DNA of 43,489 nucleotides from assembly GCA_937906475.1 (NCBI GenBank), contig CALCZA010000216.1:1-43489 (forward strand). The letters are read 5' to 3'. Source of the stretch: an uncultured bacterium. Lineage in GTDB: Bacteria > Planctomycetota > UBA1135 > UBA2386. The translations under genes were made by a program, and so were the position numbers. The notes under the pieces were generated by a model. That model saw only the letters and a list, made by a program, of their open reading frames with translations. It was not told the origin of the DNA and made no database searches. Below are positions 24,783 to 33,996 of the stretch, one piece after another (position 1 is the first letter of the stretch; each line of letters opens with the position of its first letter).

Positions 24783-27743
24783 TCACTTAACAGACAGGTT
24801 GGCGACCTCCGTTTTCCCAACCTCCACCTCAACGATCTGCGGTTCGGATGGATCACCGGTGACCGCACCGATCGAACGCGCGCGCACTTCGTAGCGACCA
24901 GGTGCAACGCCAGTCAATCGATAGCTTCCACGCATCGCCAATTCGCCTCGGCTCCAGTCCGCACTACCAAGCAAGCGGTACTCAACTAACGCCATCGCCT
25001 GCTTGCCCGCCTCGTTCTTGACCGTGCCACGAATCTGACCAGCACCGGCCAACTCAATCGTGCCGCAGTCCGTCAACTGCAATTCGACCACCGCGACGCT
25101 CCCCTTCTCGGCCGGCGAGTATTTCCGACTCTCGACCTTCAGCGTGTAATCGCCAACCGGCACGTCCTTGAACTCGGCAATGCCGTCTTCATCCGTCAAC
25201 ACGCGCTCTTGGCCAAACGTCATGGTGCTGGTCTCCTCGCCGTTGCCATCGCTGGAGATGCCGATCATGACGACCTGGCGACGGCGCTGCGGCTGGCCAG
25301 ACTTGCTTGCTTTGCCACCGCGCGTCAATCGCACCTCGGCGCGTTCGACTGGTTCGGCGTTATCCTTGCTCAACACCAGCACACGCACCGTGCCCGTGCG
25401 CAGCGTCAAATCCTGATGCACTGTGGGCGTGTTGGGCGGCACCGTCAGTTCGTAGCGCGCCTTCACGATCTGATCATCCTTGCCGTAACGCAGCACGTAG
25501 TCGCCGCTCTCAACGCCTTCGAACGTGAACGTACCGTCTTCGTTGGTGCGTTGCTGACTGCCGCCCAATCCCGGGATATCCGCATCGCCAACCGCGCTCT
25601 CAAGTTCGACCCCGCAACCGACAACCGGCCCATCGCTACCCATCACGACTCCGAAGAGACGCGCCAGGATCGGCTTCGTCAACAACACGGATACCGTCTT
25701 GCCAGCAGCGACTGCGAACGACGTTGCGGACGAGGCGATCTTGTCGTTCTCGTCGCCGGTAAACATCATCATGCCGCCAACGCCGCGCGCCTTCTTACCG
25801 CGCGACAAACTCGCCACGTATTCGCCGCCGCTAACCGGGCCAAAGCGAACCTTGCCATCCGCGTCGGTGGTCTTGGTGCCCAGCAAGCCTTGCCGGTCCA
25901 TGCCCGGAAGGCCTGCAATTGCATTGGCCGTATCATCTTTTGACACTTCCAACAGCACATCCGTGCCGACACACACCGAGCCGTCGGTGTTGCTGACAAC
26001 TACTTCAACGAAGCTCGGCGGCGACATCGCAACCTGTCGATCGATCGAACCGGAAGAGGGCATCACGACCCGCGTGTCGGCCGACGGTGCGTAGTCCGCA
26101 TGCGTCGCGCTAACGACGGCTTCACCGCCCGGCAAACCCATGATCGTGGCCACGCCATCTTCGTCAGTCATGCCTGAGCCCAACGTACTGCTGCCGATTT
26201 GCAAGTTGTTGCCGTCATCGCTACTGGCGCGCATACGCATGCTGAAGCCAGGCGTAGCGGCTTTGGGTGCCAGCCGGATCATGACCTTCGCGCCAAGGAT
26301 CGCCGTGCCTTCTACGTCGACCACCTTGATGCGCGCAACGGCACCGGCATCGGCCTGCAAACGAATGCCGCGAACCGTTTGCGCGGCCCGCACCCGCAGG
26401 CCTGCTTGATCGGTCGGGAGATGCGTCTTGCCACGAGCCCTGACGGTGACAACACCTGGCTTGACGGAGTCGAGCACGAACTTGCCTTGCTCATCAGTCT
26501 TCACCGACGGGCCCGAACCAGGAATGTCGAAGTCGAGCAGACCTTCGGCCATCTCCAGCGCGCCACCGTTCCGCTGTTGCGACTTCACGTTGACGCGCGA
26601 TCCGACAATCGGTGTTCCATCCGCAGTGACCAGCACGCCGTGGATTGCACCGAGTCGCTCGACGCGAAGCTCAACGTTGCTACTACCCGTCTTGACGTTC
26701 GACTTGGCTGCCTTGGTATGGCCAGGCCCCGTCGCGCGAATCGTCGTCGTGTTGCCCTCGAGACCAGCCAAGCGGAAGTTGCCAAGCTCATCCGTCAGCG
26801 CAGCCTCATCAGTCGTGAACCGCTGGATGTCGACGCCATTGAGGATCTGCTTGCGCTGGCTTGCGACCTTCATGCCGGCAACGCCAACACCACGATCATC
26901 TATCACGCGCCCGGCGATCGCTCGGCCGGGCATCACCACGATGACCAGGTCCGTCACTTGTTGTTCGTCGGCGAGTTCAACCTTTCTTGACGTCGGCAAG
27001 AACTGACTCGACTTGGTCGTCAGTACCCAGTTGCCCGAACGCAACTTGCCAACCGAAAACGTGCCATCGTCGCGGCTCTTCGCGTTGCTCTGCCTATCGA
27101 AGCCCATCGCCCCGCGTTCGGCCGCCACCATCACTCCGGCGACCGGCTTGCCATCTTCGTCTTGCACGATGCCCGCCAACCGCGCCGAGAGCACCACGAC
27201 CAAATCGCCCAGGTCTTGCTCGGCACCGGTCGACATGAAGCGTAGCCGCTCGGCGAAGACCAACTCGTCGCCAGGCAGCGAGATCGTGCCCGAACGCTTC
27301 GCCGCGATACGCGTAACGAATGTGCCGTCGGCCGCGGTGGTTACTTCCTTGCGCGTCTCATTCCTGCCACCACGCATCTCGCTAAGCTCGACGATCTGGT
27401 CCGCGCCCCAGATATCGACCGACAACGCGAGGCCACCGCGCGGGGAGCCCGCCCCGTCGACAATGCGGCCGCGCAACATGCTGCCCTTCGCCGATGCCTC
27501 GGTCGACGTGACCTCCGGCGCAGCCGTTCGGGTCAAGCCGATTTCGAGCTTCGGACCCTGCGGCTGGCCCGTGCCGCCAACCGATGCAACGTTGGCTTGG
27601 CCAGCGACGCCATCGTTTGACGAGTGCGCTGGGCCACCTGGGAGGTTTGCCGGGGCCACTTCGTCGCCACCTAGCGAGAGGAAGTAGCCGGCGACCGCCA
27701 AGGCAGCGACGAGCAGAAGAACGAGGAAGGCTTGGGGTTTCAT
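24783..27743 (-). CDS. 986-residue exported protein of nine carboxypeptidase-regulatory-like repeats
   Basis: Started at the ATG at 27743, which gives a membrane anchor/signal segment (KPQAFLVLLLVAALAVAGYF). The remaining 950 residues are a string of about nine beta-sandwich repeats of 85-110 residues, each with the G-V-D/E-G-P-V-G-V opening (for example LAGIVQDEDGKPVAGVMVAAE, IAGRVIDDRGVGVAGMKVAS, IHGVLVTADGTPIVGSRV) and a GTFxxGxLxxGxxxxxxxS-like finish (DGTFTFEGVESGDYVLRYG). This is the transthyretin-like carboxypeptidase regulatory (CarboxypepD_reg) fold. There is no catalytic domain or sorting signal at the C-terminus. It may be a surface or envelope structural protein, anchored by its N-terminal helix. 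It is divergent from the aminopeptidase gene, with about 100 bp between starts. Confidence 0.9.
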   Translation of the reverse strand: MKPQAFLVLLLVAALAVAGYFLSLGGDEVAPANLPGGPAHSSNDGVAGQANVASVGGTGQPQGPKLEIGLTRTAAPEVTSTEASAKGSMLRGRIVDGAGSPRGGLALSVDIWGADQIVELSEMRGGRNETRKEVTTAADGTFVTRIAAKRSGTISLPGDELVFAERLRFMSTGAEQDLGDLVVVLSARLAGIVQDEDGKPVAGVMVAAERGAMGFDRQSNAKSRDDGTFSVGKLRSGNWVLTTKSSQFLPTSRKVELADEQQVTDLVIVVMPGRAIAGRVIDDRGVGVAGMKVASQRKQILNGVDIQRFTTDEAALTDELGNFRLAGLEGNTTTIRATGPGHTKAAKSNVKTGSSNVELRVERLGAIHGVLVTADGTPIVGSRVNVKSQQRNGGALEMAEGLLDFDIPGSGPSVKTDEQGKFVLDSVKPGVVTVRARGKTHLPTDQAGLRVRAAQTVRGIRLQADAGAVARIKVVDVEGTAILGAKVMIRLAPKAATPGFSMRMRASSDDGNNLQIGSSTLGSGMTDEDGVATIMGLPGGEAVVSATHADYAPSADTRVVMPSSGSIDRQVAMSPPSFVEVVVSNTDGSVCVGTDVLLEVSKDDTANAIAGLPGMDRQGLLGTKTTDADGKVRFGPVSGGEYVASLSRGKKARGVGGMMMFTGDENDKIASSATSFAVAAGKTVSVLLTKPILARLFGVVMGSDGPVVGCGVELESAVGDADIPGLGGSQQRTNEDGTFTFEGVESGDYVLRYGKDDQIVKARYELTVPPNTPTVHQDLTLRTGTVRVLVLSKDNAEPVERAEVRLTRGGKASKSGQPQRRRQVVMIGISSDGNGEETSTMTFGQERVLTDEDGIAEFKDVPVGDYTLKVESRKYSPAEKGSVAVVELQLTDCGTIELAGAGQIRGTVKNEAGKQAMALVEYRLLGSADWSRGELAMRGSYRLTGVAPGRYEVRARSIGAVTGDPSEPQIVEVEVGKTEVANLSVK

Positions 27744-27847
27744 GAGCGGGGCTACCACTGTCGGCGGCGACAACGCTACCTGCACCTTTAAAACTCCCAG
27801 TGCGCAGCATTCAGCCCAGGCCCGCTGTGGCTTACGCTTCCGACGTC

Positions 27848-29257
27848 ATGCCGAGTTCTTCACACCACCAGAATCGCCGTCAGCAGTTTCTCGCCTCCAT
27901 CGACTCGCCTGTGCTACTCATGGCCGGCGGCTGGATTTCCCGCAACTACCCGGCGAACTGGAGCGCGTTCCGAGCCGACAGCACGTTCCTGTTCTTCTTC
28001 CCAGAACCCGAGGCCAACGCGGCTGCGCTGTTCGATCCGAAGGACAAGTCGGTGACCCTATTCCTCGACGAGCGCACATCAGCCGACGCGCTGTGGCATG
28101 GCCCGACGCCAAGCTTCGCCGAGATGAAGAAGAAGCTGGGTGTCACCAAGATTGAGAACCGCGCCGACCTCGACACCATCGTCAAGAAGAAGGTTGGTAG
28201 TCGGAAGTGCCGGACGCTGGCGATTCCTGATCCGCGCGCGACTGCCGAGGCCAAGAAGATCACCGGCGACAAGGTCGACTTCTTCAACACCAAGAAGGTC
28301 GGCGACCCAAACCTCTTGCTCGCGATCGCTGAGCTACGCAACCACCGCATGCCGGAAGAGATCGCTGAGATGCGCAAGGCAGCGGTGATCACGCGCGACG
28401 CCCACAAACTCGCGATGGCGCACACGCGCGCTGGCGTGACCGAGCAAGAACTCGTCGGCCACGTCGTCGGCACGTTCTCCAAGCACAGTTGCGTCGAGGC
28501 ATACGGCACGATCCTCAGTGTGCGCGGCGAAGTACTGCACAACCACGACCACAGCAACACCCTCAAGAACGGCGACCTCGTGCTGCTCGATGCCGGTGCC
28601 GAATTGCCGAGCGGTTACTGCGGCGACGTCACGCGCACGTGGCCGGTCAACGGTCGATTCTCGCCAGCACAACGCGACATCTACGACATCGTGCTCGCCG
28701 CCGAGAAGGCCTCGATCGCAATGGTCAGGCCGGGCCAGCGTTACCTCGAAATCCACCTCGAGTCGGCCCGCGTCATCGCGGACGGCATGTCGCAACTCGG
28801 GCTGATGAACGGCAAAGCCGAGGATCTCGTTGCCTGCGGCGCACACACGCTGTTCTTCCCGCACGGTGTCGGCCACTTGATCGGCATCGATGTACACGAC
28901 ATGGAAGGCTTCGGCGAAGTGGTCGCCTACCCAAAGGGTCGCAAGCGCAGCAAGAACTTCGGCACGGCGTTCCTTCGCAACGACATCGACCTGGCTACGG
29001 GCATGTGCGTCACGATCGAGCCAGGCATCTACTTCGTGCCGGCGATCCTGCACGACGCGACGTTCCGGGCTCAGCACAAGAGCAACGTCAACTTCGCCAA
29101 GGTCGAGCGCTTCCTGACAATGAACGGCAAGCGTGGCTTCGGCGGCGTCCGCATTGAAGATGACGTGCTGTGCAAGAAGTCAGGCCCCGACGTGCTATCC
29201 AAGGAAGTGCCGAAGGAACGCGTCGCGCTAGAAGCACTGATCGGCAGCGCCTGCTAG
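27848..29257 (+). CDS. Xaa-Pro aminopeptidase-type metallopeptidase (M24B)
   Basis: A 469-residue product from the ATG at 27848. It has the creatinase/aminopeptidase N-terminal domain (residues about 1-170: LLMAGGWISRNYPANWSAFRADSTFLFF) followed by the pita-bread catalytic domain. All five metal ligands are present: Asp in LLDAGAE, Asp in GYCGDVTRTWP, His in FFPHGVGHLIGIDVHD, Glu in TIEPGIYF and Glu in GVRIEDD. It would remove N-terminal residues preceding proline in the cytoplasm, using two divalent metals, probably Mn2+. There is no signal peptide. The membrane-protein gene follows within 3 bp and the two are probably co-transcribed. Confidence 0.95.
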   Translation: MPSSSHHQNRRQQFLASIDSPVLLMAGGWISRNYPANWSAFRADSTFLFFFPEPEANAAALFDPKDKSVTLFLDERTSADALWHGPTPSFAEMKKKLGVTKIENRADLDTIVKKKVGSRKCRTLAIPDPRATAEAKKITGDKVDFFNTKKVGDPNLLLAIAELRNHRMPEEIAEMRKAAVITRDAHKLAMAHTRAGVTEQELVGHVVGTFSKHSCVEAYGTILSVRGEVLHNHDHSNTLKNGDLVLLDAGAELPSGYCGDVTRTWPVNGRFSPAQRDIYDIVLAAEKASIAMVRPGQRYLEIHLESARVIADGMSQLGLMNGKAEDLVACGAHTLFFPHGVGHLIGIDVHDMEGFGEVVAYPKGRKRSKNFGTAFLRNDIDLATGMCVTIEPGIYFVPAILHDATFRAQHKSNVNFAKVERFLTMNGKRGFGGVRIEDDVLCKKSGPDVLSKEVPKERVALEALIGSAC

Positions 29258-29259
29258 CA

Positions 29260-29937
29260 ATGCTGCGCGCATTCTCACTGGCCGTTGGACAGATGTTCAG
29301 CAGCTCGATCCTCGGCGTGCTCGGCGCCTGTGCGATGCTCAGCATTGCGTGCTTCGCTGGCCTATGGTTCGGCATCGACTGGGCCATCGAGACATGGCTA
29401 GAGGGGTCCGACGGCTTCCTCGCCGAGCTTGCCTCGATGGGCGGCGGACTCATCGCCGCGCTGGTGTTGGCCTACTTTCTGTTCCCGATCGTCGCCACCG
29501 CGTTCATCTCGCTGTTTCTCGAGCGCATCGCCAAGACGGTTGAGGACCAGCACTATCCGCACTTGCCACCGGCAGAGGGTCTGCCGATCCTAGCCAGCCT
29601 CGCGGTCACGGCGCGCTTCGTGATCTTGATGATCGGCGCCAATGTGCTGCTGTTGGTGTTGCTGTTCTTTCCGCCGGTCTATGCCGTCATGTGGTTCGTC
29701 GTCAACGGCTGGTTGATGGGTCGCGAGTATCTCGAACTGGTCTCAATGCGACGCATCAGCGTTCGTGACACCGATCGACTGCGCAAGCGGCGCGGCACCG
29801 AGACGTTGATGACCGGCGTAGTTTTGGCAGTGCTGCTGCCGATCCCACTGTTCAACATGGTGCTGCCGGTGTTCGCGACCTGCGTCATGGTACACCGGTT
29901 CCACGAATGGCGCGGCAGCGAGATCGACGACCAGTGA
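29260..29937 (+). CDS. EI24/CysZ-like integral membrane protein
   Basis: A 225-residue protein starting at the ATG at 29260, two bases after the peptidase stop. It has four or more hydrophobic segments (SILGVLGACAMLSIACFAGLWFG, GGGLIAALVLAYFLFPIVATAFISLFL, ILMIGANVLLLVLLFFPPVYAVMWFVVNGWLMGREYLELVSMRR, TGVVLAVLLPIPLFNMVLPVFATCVMVH). The VNGWLMGREYLELVSMRR segment and the LFNMVLPVFA helix are typical of the EI24/CysZ/DUF540 family. CysZ proteins import sulfate, but many bacterial relatives have no known substrate. No sulfate-assimilation gene is nearby, so I stop at the family level. Confidence 0.85.
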   Translation: MLRAFSLAVGQMFSSSILGVLGACAMLSIACFAGLWFGIDWAIETWLEGSDGFLAELASMGGGLIAALVLAYFLFPIVATAFISLFLERIAKTVEDQHYPHLPPAEGLPILASLAVTARFVILMIGANVLLLVLLFFPPVYAVMWFVVNGWLMGREYLELVSMRRISVRDTDRLRKRRGTETLMTGVVLAVLLPIPLFNMVLPVFATCVMVHRFHEWRGSEIDDQ

Positions 29938-29989
29938 TCGCCACAATGACCTGGCGCAAACCGAGCCGTTCACTTGCTATCGTGAGGCC

Positions 29990-30838
29990 ATGGAGAAGCC
30001 ACCATTAGTTCCGCCGCCGCGCGCGATCCCGTCATCCTTGCGATGGCGTGTGCAGCTTGGCGGACTGCTGCCGACGATTGCATTCGCGCTGCTAGCCTTC
30101 GGGGGCTTCATGGCCACGGTGTTCGTTTCGAACTCCGAACTGGCAACGTGGTATCGCTTCGCAACAGAACTCGGCACGACCGAAGGCACCGCCTTACACA
30201 GCGAAAACACCAACATGCGGCTCAACTCCAGCACCGTGGTGCTCGTGGAGTTTGGCTACAGGGTCAACGGCGACGACTTTATTGGGCAATCATTCTGCCA
30301 AGGGCGAATCCCCGAAGACGACGAAACTGTTCTCGTCGAGTATGCCCTCAACAATCCAGAGACGTCGCGGATTGAAGGAATGCGTTCGGCACCGTTCCCC
30401 GCCACGACGGCCTTCATACTGATCGTCCCGTTCGCGGCGATCGTGCTGCTCGCAGTCGGCTACATCCGTGGGCGAAGGCGCGTCGAATTGATGCAGAATG
30501 GAACCTCCGCCTGGGGCTTGCTAACGAATCGCGAACCGACCAACACTCGCATAAACAACCAGCGCGTGTACAAGCTCACGTTCACCTTCCTCGACGAGGC
30601 CGGCCGCGAACAAACGGCGACCGATCGCTCACACAAGAGCGAGTTCTTCGACGATCAGATCGCGCGTCACGTGCTGAAGAGACCCGGCAGATGCTGCATC
30701 GTGCAGTTGCTGCCCGGTAGCCCCAAGATCGTCGACGAACAATGGGCACCGGTTCGCGGCATCTCGCTGGCTCGCGTCTTCATCCTGCCAATCGTCGCCA
30801 TCGTGGTGATCGCGCTCGCCAGCCAAGTGACGTTCTAG
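29990..30838 (+). CDS. DUF3592-like membrane protein
   Basis: A 282-residue protein with a proline-rich N-terminus, three hydrophobic segments (about residues 25-45, 140-160 and 260-280) and two soluble beta-rich regions. The first region, STVVLVEFGYRVNGDDFIGQSF followed by VLVEYALNNPETSRIEG, and the second, VYKLTFTFLDEAGREQTATDRSH, match the DUF3592 pattern, in which a short beta domain lies between helices. The function of the family is unknown. It follows the EI24-like gene by 52 bp. Its stop codon interlocks with that of the convergent dehydratase gene within a CTAG at 30835-30838. Confidence 0.8.
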   Translation: MEKPPLVPPPRAIPSSLRWRVQLGGLLPTIAFALLAFGGFMATVFVSNSELATWYRFATELGTTEGTALHSENTNMRLNSSTVVLVEFGYRVNGDDFIGQSFCQGRIPEDDETVLVEYALNNPETSRIEGMRSAPFPATTAFILIVPFAAIVLLAVGYIRGRRRVELMQNGTSAWGLLTNREPTNTRINNQRVYKLTFTFLDEAGREQTATDRSHKSEFFDDQIARHVLKRPGRCCIVQLLPGSPKIVDEQWAPVRGISLARVFILPIVAIVVIALASQVTF

Positions 30839-31773
30839 CGGGTCAACCAGGCGAAGTCGGTGTTGCCACCGGTCACGATCATGGCGACACGCTTGCCGCG
30901 GACCTGATCGGCAATCGCTCGGATCGACGCCAACGTCGTTGCGCCGCTCGGCTCCACGACGAGCTTGGTGCGCTCAAGGAAGAAGCGCGCCGCAGCGACG
31001 ATCGCGTCTTCCTCGCACGTGATCACCTCGACCTGATGCCGCATCAGTAGTTCGAAGTTGGGTTCGCCGAGGCCCGTCATCAAACCGTCGCCCCAAGTCT
31101 TCGGATTGGCCACAGCCGGCTGCCGCACACCGCTGGCCAACGAACGCGCCGCGTCATCGACCGCCTTGGGCTCTGCCGCCAGCATGCGCGCACCGGGTAG
31201 CAACGCGCGCACGACCACCGCCGTGCCACCACACAAGCCACCGCCGCCGACCGGCGTGATCACCACATCCAGGTCGGGCACCTGCTCAAGCAGTTCCAGC
31301 GCCGCGGTGCCTTGCCCAGCAATGACGAGCGGATTCTCGAACGGGTGCACAAGCTCGGCGCCGGTCTCCGCCTGCCACGTATCGCAGGCCTGCTGACGCT
31401 CGCTCTGCTTGCAGAACCGAACCTCAGCGCCGTATCCCTTCACTGCCAAGACCTTCACCTTGGGCGCAGTCTCCGGCATCACGACGTAGCACGGAATGCC
31501 GCGGACGCGTGCCGCGTAGGCAAGAGCCGCCGCGTGGTTGCCGCTGCTGTGCGTCACAACTCCGCCCGTCGCCACCGCCGCATCCAGCGACAGAACCGCG
31601 TTGCAGGCGCCACGCGCCTTGAAAGCTCCGACCTTCTGTAGGTTCTCGCACTTGACGAAAACCTGAGCGCCGAGTTCGGCGTCTAGTGTTGCCGAGGTCA
31701 CAACCGGCGTGCGATGTACGTGGCCGCGGATACGTTCCGCGGCCGCCTGCACATCGGCCAGTTCAACAGCCAC
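30835..31773 (-). CDS. PLP-dependent threonine/serine dehydratase or racemase-like enzyme
   Basis: A 312-residue fold-type II PLP enzyme starting with GTG at 31773. The Schiff-base lysine is Lys52 in KVGAFKARGA, the phosphate-binding substrate loop is SSGNHA, and the cofactor phosphate is held by the glycine-rich PVGGGGLCGG. The end of the protein is short and lacks the ACT-like regulatory domain of biosynthetic IlvA, so this is more like a catabolic threonine dehydratase or serine racemase. It would deaminate threonine or serine to a 2-oxoacid. It starts 3 bp after the glycosidase gene and is co-directional, so the two are likely co-transcribed. Substrate preference cannot be read from sequence. 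Confidence 0.93.
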   Translation of the reverse strand: MAVELADVQAAAERIRGHVHRTPVVTSATLDAELGAQVFVKCENLQKVGAFKARGACNAVLSLDAAVATGGVVTHSSGNHAAALAYAARVRGIPCYVVMPETAPKVKVLAVKGYGAEVRFCKQSERQQACDTWQAETGAELVHPFENPLVIAGQGTAALELLEQVPDLDVVITPVGGGGLCGGTAVVVRALLPGARMLAAEPKAVDDAARSLASGVRQPAVANPKTWGDGLMTGLGEPNFELLMRHQVEVITCEEDAIVAAARFFLERTKLVVEPSGATTLASIRAIADQVRGKRVAMIVTGGNTDFAWLTR

Positions 31774-31776
31774 GGC

Positions 31777-33996
31777 TTACTGCGCCGCGACCTTGAGCTT
31801 GCCGCTCTTGCGCTCAACGTTGAAGAGTTTGTTGCCGAGAGGCACGCCCTTCAGCTTGAAGTCGGCGGCATCGCCAATCGGGTCGTCTTGGATCTCGCCG
31901 TAGCGGACTGCGAAGCCACAGCCGATGCGGAAGATGTTATCGAGCATGAACGAATTGAGGTTCATGTCGACACCGCGGTAGCGCGAGCCAATGCCGTTCT
32001 CGGGGTGGAAGTGCTCGAGGCAGTTCGGCTCGAACGAGCCGTCCAGCTCACCGCTCATCATCTTGATCGTGCGCTTGAGCAAGTCACCGGCAAGCTTCGC
32101 CGCCTTCTTGTTGCCACGCTCGGCCCAGTAGGTCAAACCTTCGAGGATGTGCGAGTTGACGACCGGCCAGGTGCGACCATTCCACGGCGAACCCTTGCGA
32201 GTGCCCTTCCAACGGCCAGAGCCATCGAAGGTCGAATCGCTCATCGCGATACTCGGCACCGGATACTTAGCCCAGAACTCTTCGCGGCTCGACAACAGGT
32301 CGAGCATGCTGTCGACCTGCTTCTGGTTCGGGATGTCCGTCGCGAGCGGGTAAAAGCCCACTGCAGCACGCACGTTGGTCTTGCGACGCGTGACCGGATC
32401 GAGATCCATGAAGAAGCCGGACTTCTCGTCCCACATCTTCTTGCGAACGGTTTCGAGGATGACTTCGACCTCCGCCTGGAAGCGGTTGGCCATCGCCTTC
32501 TCTTGGATCTCTTCCGCGACTGCGTAGAGCCACTTGACCATGCGGTAGCGGAACACCGACGCGTCGATGCCCTTCAAGCGGAACTGCTCGGTAAACTCGA
32601 CCGCGCGATCAGCCTTGCTATCGATGACCGTGTAGCGGCGCGAGAACTCTTGGCCCGACTCGAAGTGGTTGACGATATCCGTCAGACCACTGCCTTCCGG
32701 GTCGCGGTTGTTGCCGAGCCACTTGACGTAGCGCTGCATCGCCATCAAGACGGTCTTCTTGGTCGCCTTGTCGTTGTGCATCTGGTCGAGCGCTTCAAAG
32801 CCACCACCCCAGTCGGCGTGGTAAAAGTCGCTCGAGTCCGTGCCGCTCATGTAGACGCGGCCGGGCACCTGACCATTGTGCAGCAGGTTGTCGAAGAAGA
32901 TCTTCAAGCAACCACGCGAGTAGCTCGGGTCGTGCAGCCAACGCGATTCGCGCATCACTGCCGGCGCGCTGAAGCTGGTCGGGATATGGGACTCACCGTT
33001 GCCTTCGCAAACCGCGGCGGACGTATACAGGCCCGCACCTTGCTGCTGACGCAGCAGGTAAAGCAGTTCGAAGCGGTGCTTGACCACGCGCTCCATGCCC
33101 TTGTCTTCACACTCGAACACCGGAACGTTGGACCAGAAGGCCTTGTAGCCGTTCTCATCCTTCACGTCCGGGCGACGTGCACGGTAGGTGACGCCCTTGC
33201 CCTTGAAGGTGACGTTGGCTTCGAAGCGGTGCGCGGCGCTGCCGCCACCCTTCAACGTGATCGCGCGGAACAAACCGGCATACACGCGCGAGCCAGCGAT
33301 GATTGGACTGGGCTTCTCGACGGGGCGCTTGGCGCGCGGCGTCTGCAGATGCCCCATGTCAAACCATGGCGTCTCTTCGAAGTTGCCGAGGTCACTGCCA
33401 CCCTCACAGAAGTACGCCTGCAAGCAGCGCGCACCCTTACTGTCCGGGTTGGAGAAGTGGATGTCGGTCGGAACCTGAGGCGAGCCAACAGGGCCAATCG
33501 CGCGACGAATGCGGAAGCTGTCGGCCTCCATCGAGACGGGCTCGCCTTCTGGATCAGTCGTCGTCCACATCACGACGTGCAGCTCGAGCTCCTCGTTGCT
33601 GCCGTTCTTCAGCTCCAAATCGGAGACAAAGCGGTCGTCTTGGGTGATAAAGCGCGTCTCGGTGATGGTGATCTTGCCCGCCACGTGCTTCAGCACCGCC
33701 TTGCCGTCGACCATCTCGAACCCGGCGCAAACCGTGTCCATTTTGCGGCCGCCGTTCAGGAACGATAGGAAGTAGACGCCGGGCACGACCGCGCTCGAGA
33801 TACACGTCTCGTCGGCGAATCCTGGCTCCGTGATGCGTCGCGGGTAGCGCGGAGCAAAGAGGCAATAGCCTCCGCCCGCCAACGCGATATTTTTCGGCAG
33901 ATTGACGACGCCGCCGTCCGAGGCAGATGCCTTGGAGCCTGAGGTCTTAGCTTTCGTCGTACGCTTGGCCGAACTCTCTTTCTTAGCCGCTGCCAT
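31777..33996 (-). CDS. GH63/MGH-like (alpha/alpha)6 glycoside hydrolase with basic N-terminal tail
   Basis: A 739-residue protein without a signal peptide. The first 30 residues are Lys/Ala/Ser-rich (KKESSAKRTTKAKTSGSK), followed by a beta-rich domain to about residue 280. The C-terminal part is an alpha/alpha barrel with FYHADWGGGFEALDQ near residue 400, WNGRTWPVVN at 605-614 and GSFEPNCLEHFHPENG near 650-665. The last two resemble the WRGPIWxxxN and E-x-Y-x-P-x-x-G elements of GH63-type glycosidases and mannosyl/glucosylglycerate hydrolases. The Asp near 404 and Glu661 are candidate catalytic residues (inference). A role in hydrolysing a cytosolic compatible solute or glycogen-like glucoside is possible. 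It is followed by the dehydratase gene after 3 bp. An A+T-rich leader precedes the ATG. Confidence 0.85.
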   Translation of the reverse strand: MAAAKKESSAKRTTKAKTSGSKASASDGGVVNLPKNIALAGGGYCLFAPRYPRRITEPGFADETCISSAVVPGVYFLSFLNGGRKMDTVCAGFEMVDGKAVLKHVAGKITITETRFITQDDRFVSDLELKNGSNEELELHVVMWTTTDPEGEPVSMEADSFRIRRAIGPVGSPQVPTDIHFSNPDSKGARCLQAYFCEGGSDLGNFEETPWFDMGHLQTPRAKRPVEKPSPIIAGSRVYAGLFRAITLKGGGSAAHRFEANVTFKGKGVTYRARRPDVKDENGYKAFWSNVPVFECEDKGMERVVKHRFELLYLLRQQQGAGLYTSAAVCEGNGESHIPTSFSAPAVMRESRWLHDPSYSRGCLKIFFDNLLHNGQVPGRVYMSGTDSSDFYHADWGGGFEALDQMHNDKATKKTVLMAMQRYVKWLGNNRDPEGSGLTDIVNHFESGQEFSRRYTVIDSKADRAVEFTEQFRLKGIDASVFRYRMVKWLYAVAEEIQEKAMANRFQAEVEVILETVRKKMWDEKSGFFMDLDPVTRRKTNVRAAVGFYPLATDIPNQKQVDSMLDLLSSREEFWAKYPVPSIAMSDSTFDGSGRWKGTRKGSPWNGRTWPVVNSHILEGLTYWAERGNKKAAKLAGDLLKRTIKMMSGELDGSFEPNCLEHFHPENGIGSRYRGVDMNLNSFMLDNIFRIGCGFAVRYGEIQDDPIGDAADFKLKGVPLGNKLFNVERKSGKLKVAAQ

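Noticed and set aside
31714..33768. Long open frame on the forward strand opposite the glycosidase gene
   Set aside because: It mirrors the codon bias of the real gene on the opposite strand, has no recognisable motif, and the reverse-strand frame has clear family features. The same applies to long antisense frames opposite purH (13071-14804), etfBA (2096-3571) and the methyltransferase (36998-37996).
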